A DNA stretch of 64,000 bases from an uncultured Lactobacillus sp. GTDB lineage: Bacteria; Bacillota; Bacilli; Lactobacillales; Lactobacillaceae. Where the stretch lies: positions 1 to 64,000 of the forward strand of contig CANOGU010000008.1 in the NCBI GenBank assembly GCA_947565635.1. The letters are read 5' to 3'. The position numbers and the translations under genes were made by a program. Shown piece after piece: positions 1 to 8,811 of this stretch (its first letter is position 1; each line of letters starts with the position of its first letter). The notes below the pieces were generated by a model. It worked only from the letters and a program-made list of their open reading frames with translations. It made no database searches and was not told where the DNA came from.

Positions 1-374
1 GTTATTTAGTAGGACGAAACAACGGTAATGCTTGGGGAACATTCAAAGAAGGTTCCACAGAAGCAAGTAAACCTGCAAATACTAACGTTAATAAACCTGT
101 TCAACAAAATACTCAAAAGCAAGTAGCAACTAATAATAACGCTACTTGGACTAAACAAAATGGCACTTTCATTACTGGTGGAGCAATTAACCTAAGAACT
201 GGTGCAAGCACTAAGAGCCCAATTATTGAGACTTTACCAATTAATACTGTAATTAAGTACGATGCGTACTACCGTTCTGGTAACTATGTATGGTTAAGAC
301 AACCAAGAGCAAATGGTCAATACGGCTATTTAGTAGGTCGTTTAAATAACCAAGTATGGGGAACTTACAGATAG
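1..374 (+). CDS. C-terminal end of an SH3-domain cell-wall protein (partial)
   Basis: The 5' end lies outside the window, and the reading frame runs from base 3 to the TAG at 372-374. The visible 123 residues hold the end of one repeat (YLVGRNNGNAWGTF), a Thr/Asn/Gln-rich linker, and a full repeat with INLRTGASTKSP and VWLRQPRANG, ending YLVGRLNNQVWGTYR. This is the pattern of bacterial SH3 domains at the C-terminus of Lactobacillus muramidases and amidases, where they bind peptidoglycan. The enzyme domain is not visible, so the class of hydrolase is inference. A strong terminator follows. Confidence 0.75.
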   Translation, partial: YLVGRNNGNAWGTFKEGSTEASKPANTNVNKPVQQNTQKQVATNNNATWTKQNGTFITGGAINLRTGASTKSPIIETLPINTVIKYDAYYRSGNYVWLRQPRANGQYGYLVGRLNNQVWGTYR

Positions 375-400
375 TCTCTTAAGATATTTTGACTAAATGA

Positions 401-440
401 AAAGACATGATTTCTGAATTAGGAATCATGTCTTTTTTGT
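401..440 (+). terminator. Rho-independent terminator
   Basis: Stem of 401-414 with 422-435 (AAAGACATGAT against ATCATGTCTTT) followed by a T run. It ends the SH3 protein transcript. Confidence 0.85.
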
Positions 441-480
441 CTTATAATAATCTATGAAAAAAGCATGGAGGAGTATAATT

Positions 481-1293
481 TTGATTTATACAGTAACTTT
501 AGATCCTAGTGAAAGTGTAGTAGGCAAAGGAATCAATATTTCACTTATTTTAAAAAAATTAGGTATTGAATCAATTGCAACTGGCATCGTAAATCATAAA
601 AATGTAGAACAAGTTGCAGAAGAACTTGATAAAGCTGAGATTGAGAATCAATTTATTGAGCAAAAACGTGGAATTAAAATTACCGCTAAGAATCAGCAAA
701 AATTATTAGATTATTTAAAGGTATTAAAAGCTGGTGATATCTTAGTCATTGCGGGAAGTTTTGCCAAGGGAATTGATCCAGTTTATTTAACTGATTTAGC
801 TAGAGTTGCTGATAAGCGAGCAGCAGGTTTAGTTGTTGATGTTCCTTACGAAAATGTACTTGATATCTTACCAATGAATCCATTGTTAATTAAACCAAAT
901 GAAACTGAATTGAAGCATTGGTTTGAAAAAGATAATGAAAAAGTAACTACAAAAGAATTAATTGATATGGCACACAACTTAGTTGTAAAGGGTGCTCAAC
1001 ATGTTCTCATATCTTTAGGTGCCAATGGCGCTGCAATTGTTAACATGATGGATGCTTTAATGGCACATGCACCTGAAATTGAAGAAGTTGATAGTACAGG
1101 TAGTGGGGATGCACTGCTTGGTACTTTCCTTGCTGGAATGCTTAAAGGCTATACACCTGTTAGAAATTTATCAGATGCAATTGCTGCTGGTAGTGATACA
1201 GCCCAAAGTAAATGGTTAACTGACTTTACAACAACACCAGCACTTCAAAAACAGGTTATTGCAAGAAGAATTACTTTTGAAGAAGCAGAGTAA
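481..1293 (+). CDS. PfkB-family sugar-phosphate kinase, FruK/LacC-like, lid segments missing
   Basis: The TTG at 481 is chosen because GGAGGAG at 467-473 sits 7 nt upstream and the protein then begins MIYTVTLDPS, as 1-phosphofructokinase and tagatose-6-phosphate kinase do. It gives 270 residues where FruK has about 300-310. The core is kept: GKGINIS, IKPNETEL, the catalytic/anion-hole motif TGSGDALLGTFLAG near residue 210, and a FruK-like C-terminus. Two stretches are absent: about 25 residues between LDPS and GKGIN, and the TRINVK/ETEIN-type segment after EQKR. In PfkB kinases these form the sugar-binding lid. Both gaps keep the frame. It may be a degenerate paralogue with altered or no activity. 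It stands alone between two terminators. Confidence 0.7.
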   Translation: MIYTVTLDPSESVVGKGINISLILKKLGIESIATGIVNHKNVEQVAEELDKAEIENQFIEQKRGIKITAKNQQKLLDYLKVLKAGDILVIAGSFAKGIDPVYLTDLARVADKRAAGLVVDVPYENVLDILPMNPLLIKPNETELKHWFEKDNEKVTTKELIDMAHNLVVKGAQHVLISLGANGAAIVNMMDALMAHAPEIEEVDSTGSGDALLGTFLAGMLKGYTPVRNLSDAIAAGSDTAQSKWLTDFTTTPALQKQVIARRITFEEAE

Positions 1294-1327
1294 AAATAAG
1301 TCGGTTCACAAAGACCGACTTATTTTA
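1294..1327 (+). terminator. Rho-independent terminator
   Basis: AAATAAGTCGGT pairs with ACCGACTTATTT around loop TCACAAAG, directly after the PfkB gene stop. Confidence 0.85.
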
Positions 1328-1366
1328 GTATAATGACAGTAATTTTACTGTGAGGAGAAAAGAAAA

Positions 1367-3193
1367 GTGGATTTGTCTCTTTTGATTGTCAGTTTAGCTG
1401 CACTGGTCATTCCAATCTTAATGGCTAGGTTTAAAATTAATGCTATTCCGACTGCTGTTGCTGAAATTGTGACTGGAATAATCTTAGGAAAAAGTCTTTT
1501 AAATACCATTAAGATTACTAGTAGCGTCTCGCTCTTGTCTAATCTAGGTGTGATTTTATTGATGTTCTTGTCAGGAATGGAAATAAATTTTGACCTATTT
1601 AAAAAGAAAGACTTGCCTGATTCAAAACAAAGTAAAGTAAATCCAGCACGAATAGCTATAATATCTTTTGTTACTATAACGATTACAGCATTTGCCTTAG
1701 CTGAAATTCTTAAATTTATGGGATTATTCAGTGATGAGATGCTAGCAATGATTATCTTTATGACAGTGGCTTTAGGAGTAGTTATTGCTACGTTAAAAGA
1801 AAAAGAAATCTTATCGCGTCCAATTGGACAGACTATTTTACTTACAGCCGTGCTAGGAGAAGTTATTCCTTTATTACTATTAACAATCTATGCATCTATT
1901 AATGGTGGGAATGCAGGACGTTTATGGCTGATTATCTTGCTATTTTTAGTTGCTATTATTTTACTGAAACGATTTAAGCAGCCATATCATTGGTTTAATA
2001 AAATTTCTAAATCAACTACGCAACTTGATATTAGATTGGCATTTTTCTTGATTTTTACTCTGGTAACAGTTGCAGAAAGAGTAGGAGCAGAAAACATTTT
2101 AGGTGCCTTTCTAGCAGGAATGGTAATGAAATTGTTAGAACCAAGTGAAGCTACAATGGATAAGTTAACATCTATTGGATATGGCTTTTTCATTCCAATA
2201 TTTTTCATTACAACTGGGGTGAAGCTAGATCTTAAAACATTATTGACCAATCCAAATGCCTTAATGCTGATTCCTGTCTTAGTATTATTTTTACTTTTAG
2301 CAAAATTGCCAATTTTTTTAGTTTATGTACGAAATTTCAACAAGCGTAATAGTATTGCAGGTACCTTTTTAATTATGACTACAATTACGATTGTGCTTCC
2401 TACGTTGGAAGTTGCTCGTAAACTAAATGCAATTACTGAAACGCAATCAGATGCCTTTATTTTGGCAGCAGTTGTAGCATGTGTTTTAGGACCTATCTTG
2501 TTTAATTCAATCTTCAAATTGACTAAGGAGGATAAAATTAAACAGCGAGTTGTTATGATGGGAACAAATGTTATGACAGTTCCAGTTGCTCAAGAACTGC
2601 ATGATAATTGGTATGATGTTTTATTAGTAACTCATAAAAAAGAAAATTATGATACCTATAAGAGCAAGGTGGAAAACTTAAAGTTGATTAATGGACTAAG
2701 TGAAGAAGCTTTGGATAAGGCTGGAATCTTTAATTGTGATATTTTGGTTGCTGGATTTATTGAAGATGATTTAAATCGTAAGATTGCCCAATTGGCCAAA
2801 GAACATGGTGTTCAACGTGTAATCGCTAGCCAAGAGAAACCAAAACCTGAAATAATTAAGAACTTAAAGAGTGAAAATATTGAAATATATAATGTCTTCA
2901 ATGTTCAAACTTCGGTTTTGCGTGCATTAATTGAATCACCTTCAATTTTAAGAATTCTGACTGATACTAAGAATGGATTGTTCGAAGTAACGGTTAGAAA
3001 TCATAAATACGCTGGTCAGAAATTAATGAACCTTGACTTTATTGAGCAAATGACGGTTAGCCGAATTTGGAGAAACAGTAAATGGTTAGTGCCGCATGGA
3101 AATACAATTATTGAAGTAGGTGACCATTTAATTTTCACAGCTAAAGGTGAAGACGCTGAACGAATTCGTGAAGAATTGGGTAGAAGAAATTAG
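1367..3193 (+). CDS. CPA2-family monovalent cation/proton antiporter with RCK domains
   Basis: GTG start with GAGGAG at 1352-1357. Of the 608 residues, about 1-385 form 11-12 hydrophobic segments of the Na+/H+ exchanger (Kef-type) fold. These include GAFLAGMVMKL and the half-buried stretch IPIFFITTGVKLD typical of CPA2. Residues about 392-510 look like a TrkA_N/RCK_N domain, and the last 80 (LFEVTVRNHKYAG to GDHLIFTAKGED) like TrkA_C. The usual GxGxxG nucleotide loop of RCK_N is not evident (MGTNVMTVPVAQ), so NAD(H) gating is uncertain. It probably exchanges K+ or Na+ for protons at the membrane for pH or ion balance. Monocistronic. Confidence 0.85.
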   Translation: MDLSLLIVSLAALVIPILMARFKINAIPTAVAEIVTGIILGKSLLNTIKITSSVSLLSNLGVILLMFLSGMEINFDLFKKKDLPDSKQSKVNPARIAIISFVTITITAFALAEILKFMGLFSDEMLAMIIFMTVALGVVIATLKEKEILSRPIGQTILLTAVLGEVIPLLLLTIYASINGGNAGRLWLIILLFLVAIILLKRFKQPYHWFNKISKSTTQLDIRLAFFLIFTLVTVAERVGAENILGAFLAGMVMKLLEPSEATMDKLTSIGYGFFIPIFFITTGVKLDLKTLLTNPNALMLIPVLVLFLLLAKLPIFLVYVRNFNKRNSIAGTFLIMTTITIVLPTLEVARKLNAITETQSDAFILAAVVACVLGPILFNSIFKLTKEDKIKQRVVMMGTNVMTVPVAQELHDNWYDVLLVTHKKENYDTYKSKVENLKLINGLSEEALDKAGIFNCDILVAGFIEDDLNRKIAQLAKEHGVQRVIASQEKPKPEIIKNLKSENIEIYNVFNVQTSVLRALIESPSILRILTDTKNGLFEVTVRNHKYAGQKLMNLDFIEQMTVSRIWRNSKWLVPHGNTIIEVGDHLIFTAKGEDAERIREELGRRN

Positions 3194-3199
3194 ATATTA

Positions 3200-3236
3200 A
3201 AAAATGGGGCAAGAATTTTTCCTGTCCCATTTTTGT
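3200..3236. terminator. Bidirectional terminator
   Basis: AAAATGGG (3201-3208) pairs with CCCATTTT (3226-3233). T runs on both strands serve the converging antiporter and oxidoreductase genes. Confidence 0.8.
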
Positions 3237-4198
3237 TAGTGTTGACTTTTAGCCTCCTGTAAAACAGCTAAAGTATTAAGACTATGAGTAAAAGCTTTAT
3301 CTGCTGCCATAAAATTATGCTGATCAATAATTTTGGTAAATTCAATAAATTCCGCGATCATTCGATGAGAATACTTATTATGATTAATAACTTCAAGATC
3401 TTTTCCTCGCAACTGGATTCCAACCTTAGGCATTTCGTTAGGATGACCATAAATGATAAGTGCGCCTTTTTCACCTTCTATTGTGCTGACGTTAGGTGAA
3501 AAACTGTCTTTGGCCGCGATTGAGCTTGCTTGTTTATCAGAGTAGCTTAAGTGTAAGATGCCGGAAGTATCGATATTTTTCTGAATAGTAGGGAAGTATT
3601 TAACTGAATTTGGTTTTCCAAAAAGTTTAATGATGATATGAAGGTTATAGATGCCCAAATCCATTAATGCACCGCCGTCTTTTTTAGGATCAAAGGCAGG
3701 CTGAATATCACCCTCTAAGAATGCGTCGTAGCGACTTGAATACTGAGTATAGTTTAAGTTAACAACATGAATTGGTGCAATCTTAGTTAAGTTATCTTCA
3801 ATAAATTTAAAATTTTCAAGATAAATGTTAGTTATTGCTTCAACAATAATGAGTTGATTTTTATCAGCAATTTTCTTTAGTTCACGTGCTTCATCAATTG
3901 TGGCTACAAAGGGCTTTTCACAAATAACATTTTTACCAGCTTCAAGCGCTGCTTTAGCAATAGAAAAATGTAAACTGTTTGGAACGGCAACATACACTGT
4001 GTCGACATTAGAGTCATTAAATAAATTGTTGTTGTCATCATATAAATTTGAAATATGATATTGTTTTTGTAATTCAAGCCCGATTTGATGGCTTCTTTTA
4101 GTAGTTGAAAGAGCAGTAAGTTCAAGATGGGAGATTTGATTAGCTATTGATAAAAAATCATGAACAATTTTTCCTGATCCAATAATACCTAATTTCAC
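3236..4198 (-). CDS. Gfo/Idh/MocA-family NAD(P)-dependent oxidoreductase
   Basis: 320 residues, the normal size of the family. An N-terminal Rossmann motif MKLGIIGSGKI is followed near residue 95 by the hallmark EKPF motif (GKNVICEKPFVA), then by the alpha/beta C-terminal domain with GGALMDLGIYNL. The Lys of EKPF is the usual catalytic base region. AAGGAG lies just upstream of the ATG (4209-4214 on the plus strand). The substrate, probably a sugar, polyol or related carbonyl compound, cannot be told from sequence. It lies downstream of two secreted-protein genes on the same strand, 14 nt from the nearer one, so the three may be co-transcribed. Confidence 0.88.
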   Translation of the reverse strand: MKLGIIGSGKIVHDFLSIANQISHLELTALSTTKRSHQIGLELQKQYHISNLYDDNNNLFNDSNVDTVYVAVPNSLHFSIAKAALEAGKNVICEKPFVATIDEARELKKIADKNQLIIVEAITNIYLENFKFIEDNLTKIAPIHVVNLNYTQYSSRYDAFLEGDIQPAFDPKKDGGALMDLGIYNLHIIIKLFGKPNSVKYFPTIQKNIDTSGILHLSYSDKQASSIAAKDSFSPNVSTIEGEKGALIIYGHPNEMPKVGIQLRGKDLEVINHNKYSHRMIAEFIEFTKIIDQHNFMAADKAFTHSLNTLAVLQEAKSQH

Positions 4199-4212
4199 AA
4201 TAAAAAACTCCT

Positions 4213-4995
4213 TTATTTAAGCTTAAAATCTAATTTTTTAGCATTTTTAGTAACAGAAGATGGAACCTTTAATTTATTAACTTGATTGATATCGTAAAGA
4301 TGAAGTGTGAGTGTACCCTCTTTTTTGCTATGATAAGTAACTTTATAGTACATTTCAGTTAACTCTTTTTTACGGTTAACATTGATACGCAATTTGATAC
4401 TCTTAACATTAGTTAATTGAGGGTTGCTTGTTGGGGCAACTGTAGTAGTATTTTGCATACCTCTAATAACATCGCGATTATCACCATTATAAGAAATGAG
4501 ATATCCGTTAAAACCGTTAGCTTTAATCGTCATTGCTTTGAAGGCATCATCAGAAAATTGGCTAAAATCATGAGCGGTGTATAATTTTTTATAGCCTGAA
4601 TAAACCTCGCTGAAGATTGCATTTTGCTTAATGTAATTCCATTGTTTGGTGCCGTCACGATGATATACATATTTATTGTTGGCCCATAATTCAGAATTAG
4701 TATCAGATTTAGGAATGCTTTTCATTGTAATATGGATAGTATTATTAGGGCCGACAACATAATTTGAGTACAGCTTTGCTTTTGAATTAGTAGTTTTAAC
4801 GTCAACGCGTGCAGTTTCAATTTTTGTATTAGCTGCATCAGTTAAGGCATCTTTGGTGCTAGGTTTCTTAAATGCTATAACTGAACCCCAAATTACGATT
4901 ATTAAAATAATAATGCCTAAAATTAAAGCGGCAATTTTGCCGCCTTGATTGTTAGGAAAAATAATTCTTTTGTTTTTTGTTTTATTTTTCGCCAT
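4213..4995 (-). CDS. Membrane-anchored extracytoplasmic protein, DUF6612-like
   Basis: 260 residues. A basic cytoplasmic start (MAKNKTKNKR) is followed by one strong membrane segment, about residues 20-42 (AALILGIIILIIVIWGSVIA), and then an exported domain of about 210 residues. The domain shows the pattern ELWANNKYVYHRDGTKQW, a mid-region YLISYNGDN, and a late LTEMYYKVTY followed by a P-S-S-V motif. That layout matches the lipoprotein just upstream and another at 20619, and resembles the LolA/LppX-like fold of DUF6612. Function is unknown, probably lipid or envelope related. It starts 20 nt after the upstream lipoprotein gene, suggesting an operon. Confidence 0.65.
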   Translation of the reverse strand: MAKNKTKNKRIIFPNNQGGKIAALILGIIILIIVIWGSVIAFKKPSTKDALTDAANTKIETARVDVKTTNSKAKLYSNYVVGPNNTIHITMKSIPKSDTNSELWANNKYVYHRDGTKQWNYIKQNAIFSEVYSGYKKLYTAHDFSQFSDDAFKAMTIKANGFNGYLISYNGDNRDVIRGMQNTTTVAPTSNPQLTNVKSIKLRINVNRKKELTEMYYKVTYHSKKEGTLTLHLYDINQVNKLKVPSSVTKNAKKLDFKLK

Positions 4996-5015
4996 AGTTT
5001 ATCTTTCTAAAATGA

Positions 5016-5849
5016 TTATTTTTGATTTTGCTGTTGTTCTTCTTGGGCTTTCTTAATATCTTCAGCACTAATTGCATCTTTTTGAATGTTATCTGGAACT
5101 GCCAAGTCACTGTGCTGACCTAGTTGATCATAAGTTAGGTTCCAAGTGAAGTTATATTTTCCACCAGCAGTATATCGTGCTTTAAAAGTCATTGATTCAA
5201 CTTTCTTAGTAGTTGGATCGATAAGATAAGTAACATTAAGATTTTGCAGTTGAGCTGATTTTACAAGACGAGCTACTTGCATGTTTTGAGAGCCAGGTGT
5301 GTTCATAGCATCAATAACTAGTGGGTTAACAGCATTCCAAAGTTTAGTATCAGTACCATCAAAGCTAACTACATAGTTGCCGTTCTTTTTTTGAACAGTT
5401 GCTTTATTAGCAAAAGCCTTATTGATAGACTTAAAGGTTGCTGGATCAAATCTTTCTTTTACTTGGTCAGAATCAAAGGTATCAGCATTGATTGAATTTT
5501 TAATCCAGTGACCTTTATTTTGTTCTAATAGAAGATACATATCTTTTTTCGTAAGCCACATTTGTTCAGTTTGAGACTTTTTCTTTTGAGTTAAAGTATA
5601 AGTAAGGTTAGTTACGTCGCCCTTATCCTTAAAAAGACCTTCTGATTTTGATTTTTGATTCATTTCATCCGAATTAAGAGATTGTGTGAAGTGACCGTTT
5701 GCGAAACTAGTTTTGAAGTTAGCATTAATAAGTGAGCTTGCAGAAGGTTCTGGATTGTTTTTTGGCTTGGAATTCTTTTTTGAACAAGCTGTAGTTAAAG
5801 AAATAAGCACTATTCCTAGTAGCAATAAAAAGCTAAATTTTTTCTTCAT
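5016..5849 (-). CDS. Lipoprotein, DUF6612-like
   Basis: The ATG at 5849 is preferred to an upstream in-frame start because GGGGGAAT stands upstream and the protein then begins with a signal peptide (MKKKFSFLLLLGIVLISL) ending in the lipobox LTTAC. The mature protein of about 255 residues carries EQMWLTKKDMYLLLEQNKGHW, YVVSFDGTD, and a final VPDNI block, the same layout as the neighbouring membrane-anchored gene. It ends in a Gln-rich tail. It is expected on the outer face of the membrane. No known substrate; family assignment is from pattern resemblance. Confidence 0.7.
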   Translation of the reverse strand: MKKKFSFLLLLGIVLISLTTACSKKNSKPKNNPEPSASSLINANFKTSFANGHFTQSLNSDEMNQKSKSEGLFKDKGDVTNLTYTLTQKKKSQTEQMWLTKKDMYLLLEQNKGHWIKNSINADTFDSDQVKERFDPATFKSINKAFANKATVQKKNGNYVVSFDGTDTKLWNAVNPLVIDAMNTPGSQNMQVARLVKSAQLQNLNVTYLIDPTTKKVESMTFKARYTAGGKYNFTWNLTYDQLGQHSDLAVPDNIQKDAISAEDIKKAQEEQQQNQK

Positions 5850-5930
5850 AAAATTTATTCCCCCAGTAAAAGTATACAATGTTTATTTTACTCTATTTTA
5901 AGTGCAAAAAAGTATTCTAAGAACTTAACT

Positions 5931-6353
5931 TTAGTGCTTTTTAAGGACATTTAAAATATTACGTAATTTACTTCCTCTGATCTGTAGATTACTTACTGGC
6001 TGCGTCACTTCAATACAGCCTATGTATTTTCCAGCTTCATTATAAAGACTATAAAAAGAAATATTAACTGGTTGATTGTCTTTGGTAATCATGATTGAAA
6101 TGGTGCTACGACTCCCAGTATGCATTTGATTTAGAACTTCCTTAACATGCTTTTGACTGTGGCCGGGATGCACTTCAAAAACAGTTTTACCAATATCTTT
6201 TTCAGTTCGTTTGAAAAGCCGATGCTTATTCATTGACGACCAAACAACGCGATCATTTTCATCTAAAACATCCATTTCTTGCGGAATTGTTCTAAAGATA
6301 GCGTTTAATTGATCTAAGGATAAGTGACCACCTTGTAATTTGATGTCTTTCAT
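5931..6353 (-). CDS. Stand-alone PAS-domain protein (DUF438-type PAS)
   Basis: 140 residues, almost entirely one PAS domain. It starts LSLDQLNAIFRTIPQEMDVL, continues DENDRVVWSSMNKHRLF and IGKTVFEVHPGHSQKHVKEV, and closes with VNISFYSLYNEAGKYIGCIE. The layout matches the PAS module found at the end of DUF438 proteins. There is no output domain, so it may sense a small ligand or redox state and act through a partner. His residues in the VHPGHSQKH stretch could coordinate metal or haem; that is inference. It has its own transcript, divergent from the broken gene at 6511. Confidence 0.7.
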   Translation of the reverse strand: MKDIKLQGGHLSLDQLNAIFRTIPQEMDVLDENDRVVWSSMNKHRLFKRTEKDIGKTVFEVHPGHSQKHVKEVLNQMHTGSRSTISIMITKDNQPVNISFYSLYNEAGKYIGCIEVTQPVSNLQIRGSKLRNILNVLKKH

Positions 6354-6510
6354 ATGTGTACTTCCAATTCTTTAAATCTTAATATATTCAATGTTATTTT
6401 AACATTAATAAATAATTATTACTTTGGTGTTTGGAAATTGCGTATATATTTTTGTAGCGGCAAAATGAAAGCGGTATTCATAGCTTTAAGGTAGATATGG
6501 AGGATATCTT

Positions 6511-6980
6511 ATGAAATTAAGTAAAAACAAATGACTGCTACGTTTATGACAGCTGTATTAGTGGTTATTGTAGGTGGCGGCTATTACTGTGCTAGTCATT
6601 CAATCGCTAAACATTTGCCTGGTCACGTCTATGAATATACTTCAGTTTCTGATAATCAAAATGCCTACATGACTTTTGCTGATAATGGAGATCAAGTAAT
6701 TGTTACTCCAGATAAAGACACAGCTCTTAAAACAAGCAATAGTGCAAGTGATTTCCAAAAAATTTATAAAGAAAATGCTAAATCTGGTAAGTGGAATTAT
6801 AAAGCTCAAGGAAACAAGTTAACGATCTCTAAGCTTCAAGATAATAAAGTCTCATTATGGCAATATAATGGTATGTTAGCCTAGGGTAAAAAGATGCACT
6901 CAAGAAGCTTTACTTATCAAATTGCTAATGCTGGACAAGGCGTTGATAAGAAAGCGACTACCTTTGAACAAATTCGCTAA
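6511..6980 (+). pseudogene. Broken small exported-protein gene
   Basis: A good RBS (GGAGG) precedes ATG at 6511, which reads MKLSKNK and stops at TGA. Shifting the frame by one base at the A-rich run near 6525-6532 opens a frame with a membrane/signal segment (TAVLVVIVGGGYYCA) and about 100 residues including KSGKWNYKAQGNKLTI. That frame meets an in-frame TAG at 6882-6884, then continues in the same frame through RSFTYQIANAGQGVDKK and TTFEQIR to a TAA at 6978-6980. One indel plus one nonsense codon would restore a protein of about 155 residues. Secreted, function unknown. Confidence 0.6.
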
Positions 6981-7073
6981 GAATAAGGGAAATTTGTGGG
7001 ATTTCCTATGAAAATTCTGAATAAGCGTGTAAAATAGTTAATGAAACATTGAATTTTAAAGGAGATACAGTTC

Positions 7074-7766
7074 ATGTCGAAATTAGTTTTAATTCGTCAC
7101 GGTCAAAGTGAATGGAACCTTTCTAACCAATTTACTGGTTGGGTTGATGTAAACCTTTCAGAAAAAGGTGTTGAAGAAGCTAAGAAGGCTGGTCGTTTAA
7201 TTAAGGAACACGGTCTTGAATTTGATCAAGCTTACACTTCATTATTAACTCGTGCTATCAAGACTTTGCACTACGCACTTGAAGAAAGTGACCAACTTTG
7301 GATTCCAGAAACTAAGACTTGGAGATTAAACGAACGTCATTACGGTGCTCTTCAAGGTTTAAACAAGAAGGCCACTGCTGAAAAATACGGTGACGAACAA
7401 GTTCACATTTGGCGTCGTTCATACGATGTTTTACCACCAGCTATTGATGATGATAACGAATTTAGTCAAGCACATGACCGTCGTTACGCAAACTTGGATC
7501 CACATATCGTTCCTAAGGCAGAAAACTTACACGTTACTTTAGACCGTGTAATGCCATTCTGGGAAGATCACATTGCTCCAGATTTACTTGACGGCAAGAA
7601 CGTTATTATTGCTGCACACGGTAACTCACTTCGTGCTTTAACTAAGTACATTGAAAACATCTCTGATGATGACATCATGGACTTAGAAATGAAGACTGGT
7701 GAACCAGTTGTTTACACATTTGACGATAAGTTAGATGTTGTTAACAAAGAAAAGCTTGACGACTAA
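7074..7766 (+). CDS. gpmA: 2,3-bisphosphoglycerate-dependent phosphoglycerate mutase
   Basis: 230 residues, the usual size. It begins [15 protein letters not shown], where His9 of RHG is the phosphorylated nucleophile. It keeps [13 protein letters not shown], the second-helix [18 protein letters not shown], and the second active-site His in [12 protein letters not shown]. It interconverts 3- and 2-phosphoglycerate in lower glycolysis in the cytoplasm. An RBS (AAAGGAG) is present 7-8 nt upstream. Codon use is that of a highly expressed gene (many AAC, GAC, TTC). It is monocistronic with a strong terminator. Confidence 0.97.
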   Translation: MSKLVLIRHGQSEWNLSNQFTGWVDVNLSEKGVEEAKKAGRLIKEHGLEFDQAYTSLLTRAIKTLHYALEESDQLWIPETKTWRLNERHYGALQGLNKKATAEKYGDEQVHIWRRSYDVLPPAIDDDNEFSQAHDRRYANLDPHIVPKAENLHVTLDRVMPFWEDHIAPDLLDGKNVIIAAHGNSLRALTKYIENISDDDIMDLEMKTGEPVVYTFDDKLDVVNKEKLDD

Positions 7767-7785
7767 TTTCTAGTTATTAAGTATT

Positions 7786-7816
7786 AAAGCTCTGACGAAA
7801 GTCAGAGCTTTTTTTT
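7786..7816 (+). terminator. Terminator of gpmA
   Basis: AAAGCTCTGAC pairs with GTCAGAGCTTT followed by eight T in all. Confidence 0.9.
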
Positions 7817-7821
7817 GTAAA

Positions 7822-7852
7822 TCAAAAAAGACCTTCCAAGGGGAAGGTCTTT
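7822..7852 (-). terminator. Terminator of rpsN (minus strand)
   Basis: AAAGACCTTCC pairs with GGAAGGTCTTT. On the minus strand the hairpin is followed by a T run (AAAAAAG on the plus strand), so it ends the S14 transcript. Confidence 0.75.
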
Positions 7853-7915
7853 AAGTGTGACTAATTATGTTTGTATATTTAAGTTTTGATTTAACTAAGG
7901 TCTAGTTTTATAATT

Positions 7916-8173
7916 TTACCAACTAGCCTTGCGCACTCCAGGAAGTTGTCCCTTGTGTGCTAATTCTTTGAAGCGTAAGCGTGACATTCCGAACTTACGC
8001 ATATAACCATGTGGTCTACCATCATGTAAATCACGGTTGTGGTAATGGGTCGGATGAGCATCAAGCGGTAATTTAGCTAATGCTTCTACGTTGCCAGCTT
8101 CTTTTAATTCATAGTATTTTTTGATTAATTCACGCTGCTTAGCAGCCTTAACAATTTTTGATTTTTTTGCCAT
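7916..8173 (-). CDS. rpsN: 30S ribosomal protein S14, zinc-independent form
   Basis: 85 residues beginning [20 protein letters not shown] and ending [11 protein letters not shown], with [21 protein letters not shown] in the centre. No cysteines are present, so this is the C-minus paralogue (rpsN2/rpsNB) rather than the 61-residue zinc-ribbon S14 normally found in the S10/spc operon. In Firmicutes this form replaces the zinc form when zinc is scarce and is often under Zur-type control. No convincing Zur box was seen in the 180 nt upstream. Isolated gene with RBS (GAAAGGA). Confidence 0.96.
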   Translation of the reverse strand: MAKKSKIVKAAKQRELIKKYYELKEAGNVEALAKLPLDAHPTHYHNRDLHDGRPHGYMRKFGMSRLRFKELAHKGQLPGVRKASW

Positions 8174-8354
8174 ATATCTTTCCTTTCGAATATAAAATAA
8201 GACAATTAAAATATAAAAATAAGTATTAACGAATTTGAGCTAACTTAAAGTAAGTATATTGTATTAAATTATTAATAATTTGTCAAAAAGAAAGTATTTT
8301 TAAAAAAATTAGTTTAAAATAAGTGATGATTGATTAAAGAAGGGAAAAGAAGCC

Positions 8355-8792
8355 GTGGGTATTTTTAAAAGAATACTTCATAATGAAGACTTGCGACAGC
8401 TAATAATTTATGTATTAATTGGTGTATTAGGATTAGGGGTTGATTTTGGAATTTTTGCCATTCTGACTCACTTTAAGATGCAAGTCGAAGTAGCTAATTT
8501 TATTTCATCATCTTGTGGGTTAATCAACAACTTTTTCTGGAATAGTTTTCTTAACTTTAAGGTTCACGATAAATTGCTTGTAAGATTTATTTCTTACTAT
8601 TTAGTTGGACAGATTACAACTTTATTTACAACAGTCTGCCTATTTATTTTTGTAACTAAGCTTGGTTATAATCAATTGATTGTAAAGGCAGTCTCTACAT
8701 TTATCGCTATCTTGATTCAATTTGTAATTAATAAATTACTAACATTTAGAAAAATAAAAACTACTAAATCAAAAGTAGACGTTAGAAAGTAA
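8355..8792 (+). CDS. GtrA-like membrane protein
   Basis: GTG start after AAGGGA. 145 residues with four membrane segments: about 14-36 (LIIYVLIGVLGLGVDFGIFA), 42-62, 78-98 and 106-126. The motif ANFISSSCGLINNFFWNSFLNF, including the N-F-x-W-N pattern, is diagnostic of the GtrA/GtcA family. These proteins help place undecaprenyl-phosphate-linked sugars across the membrane for decorating wall polymers such as teichoic acids. It starts 19 nt before a family-2 glycosyltransferase gene, the usual partner that charges the lipid carrier. Confidence 0.9.
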   Translation: MGIFKRILHNEDLRQLIIYVLIGVLGLGVDFGIFAILTHFKMQVEVANFISSSCGLINNFFWNSFLNFKVHDKLLVRFISYYLVGQITTLFTTVCLFIFVTKLGYNQLIVKAVSTFIAILIQFVINKLLTFRKIKTTKSKVDVRK

Positions 8793-8811
8793 GAAGAAAG
8801 CCTGTTAAAGT

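Noticed and set aside
6466..6483. cre-like inverted repeat ATGAAAGCGGTATTCAT before the broken small gene
   Set aside because: The conserved C of the right half is shifted by one position, so it does not fit the cre consensus.
8174..8354. Possible Zur operator before the zinc-free S14 gene
   Set aside because: No inverted repeat resembling a Zur box could be found in the 180 bp.
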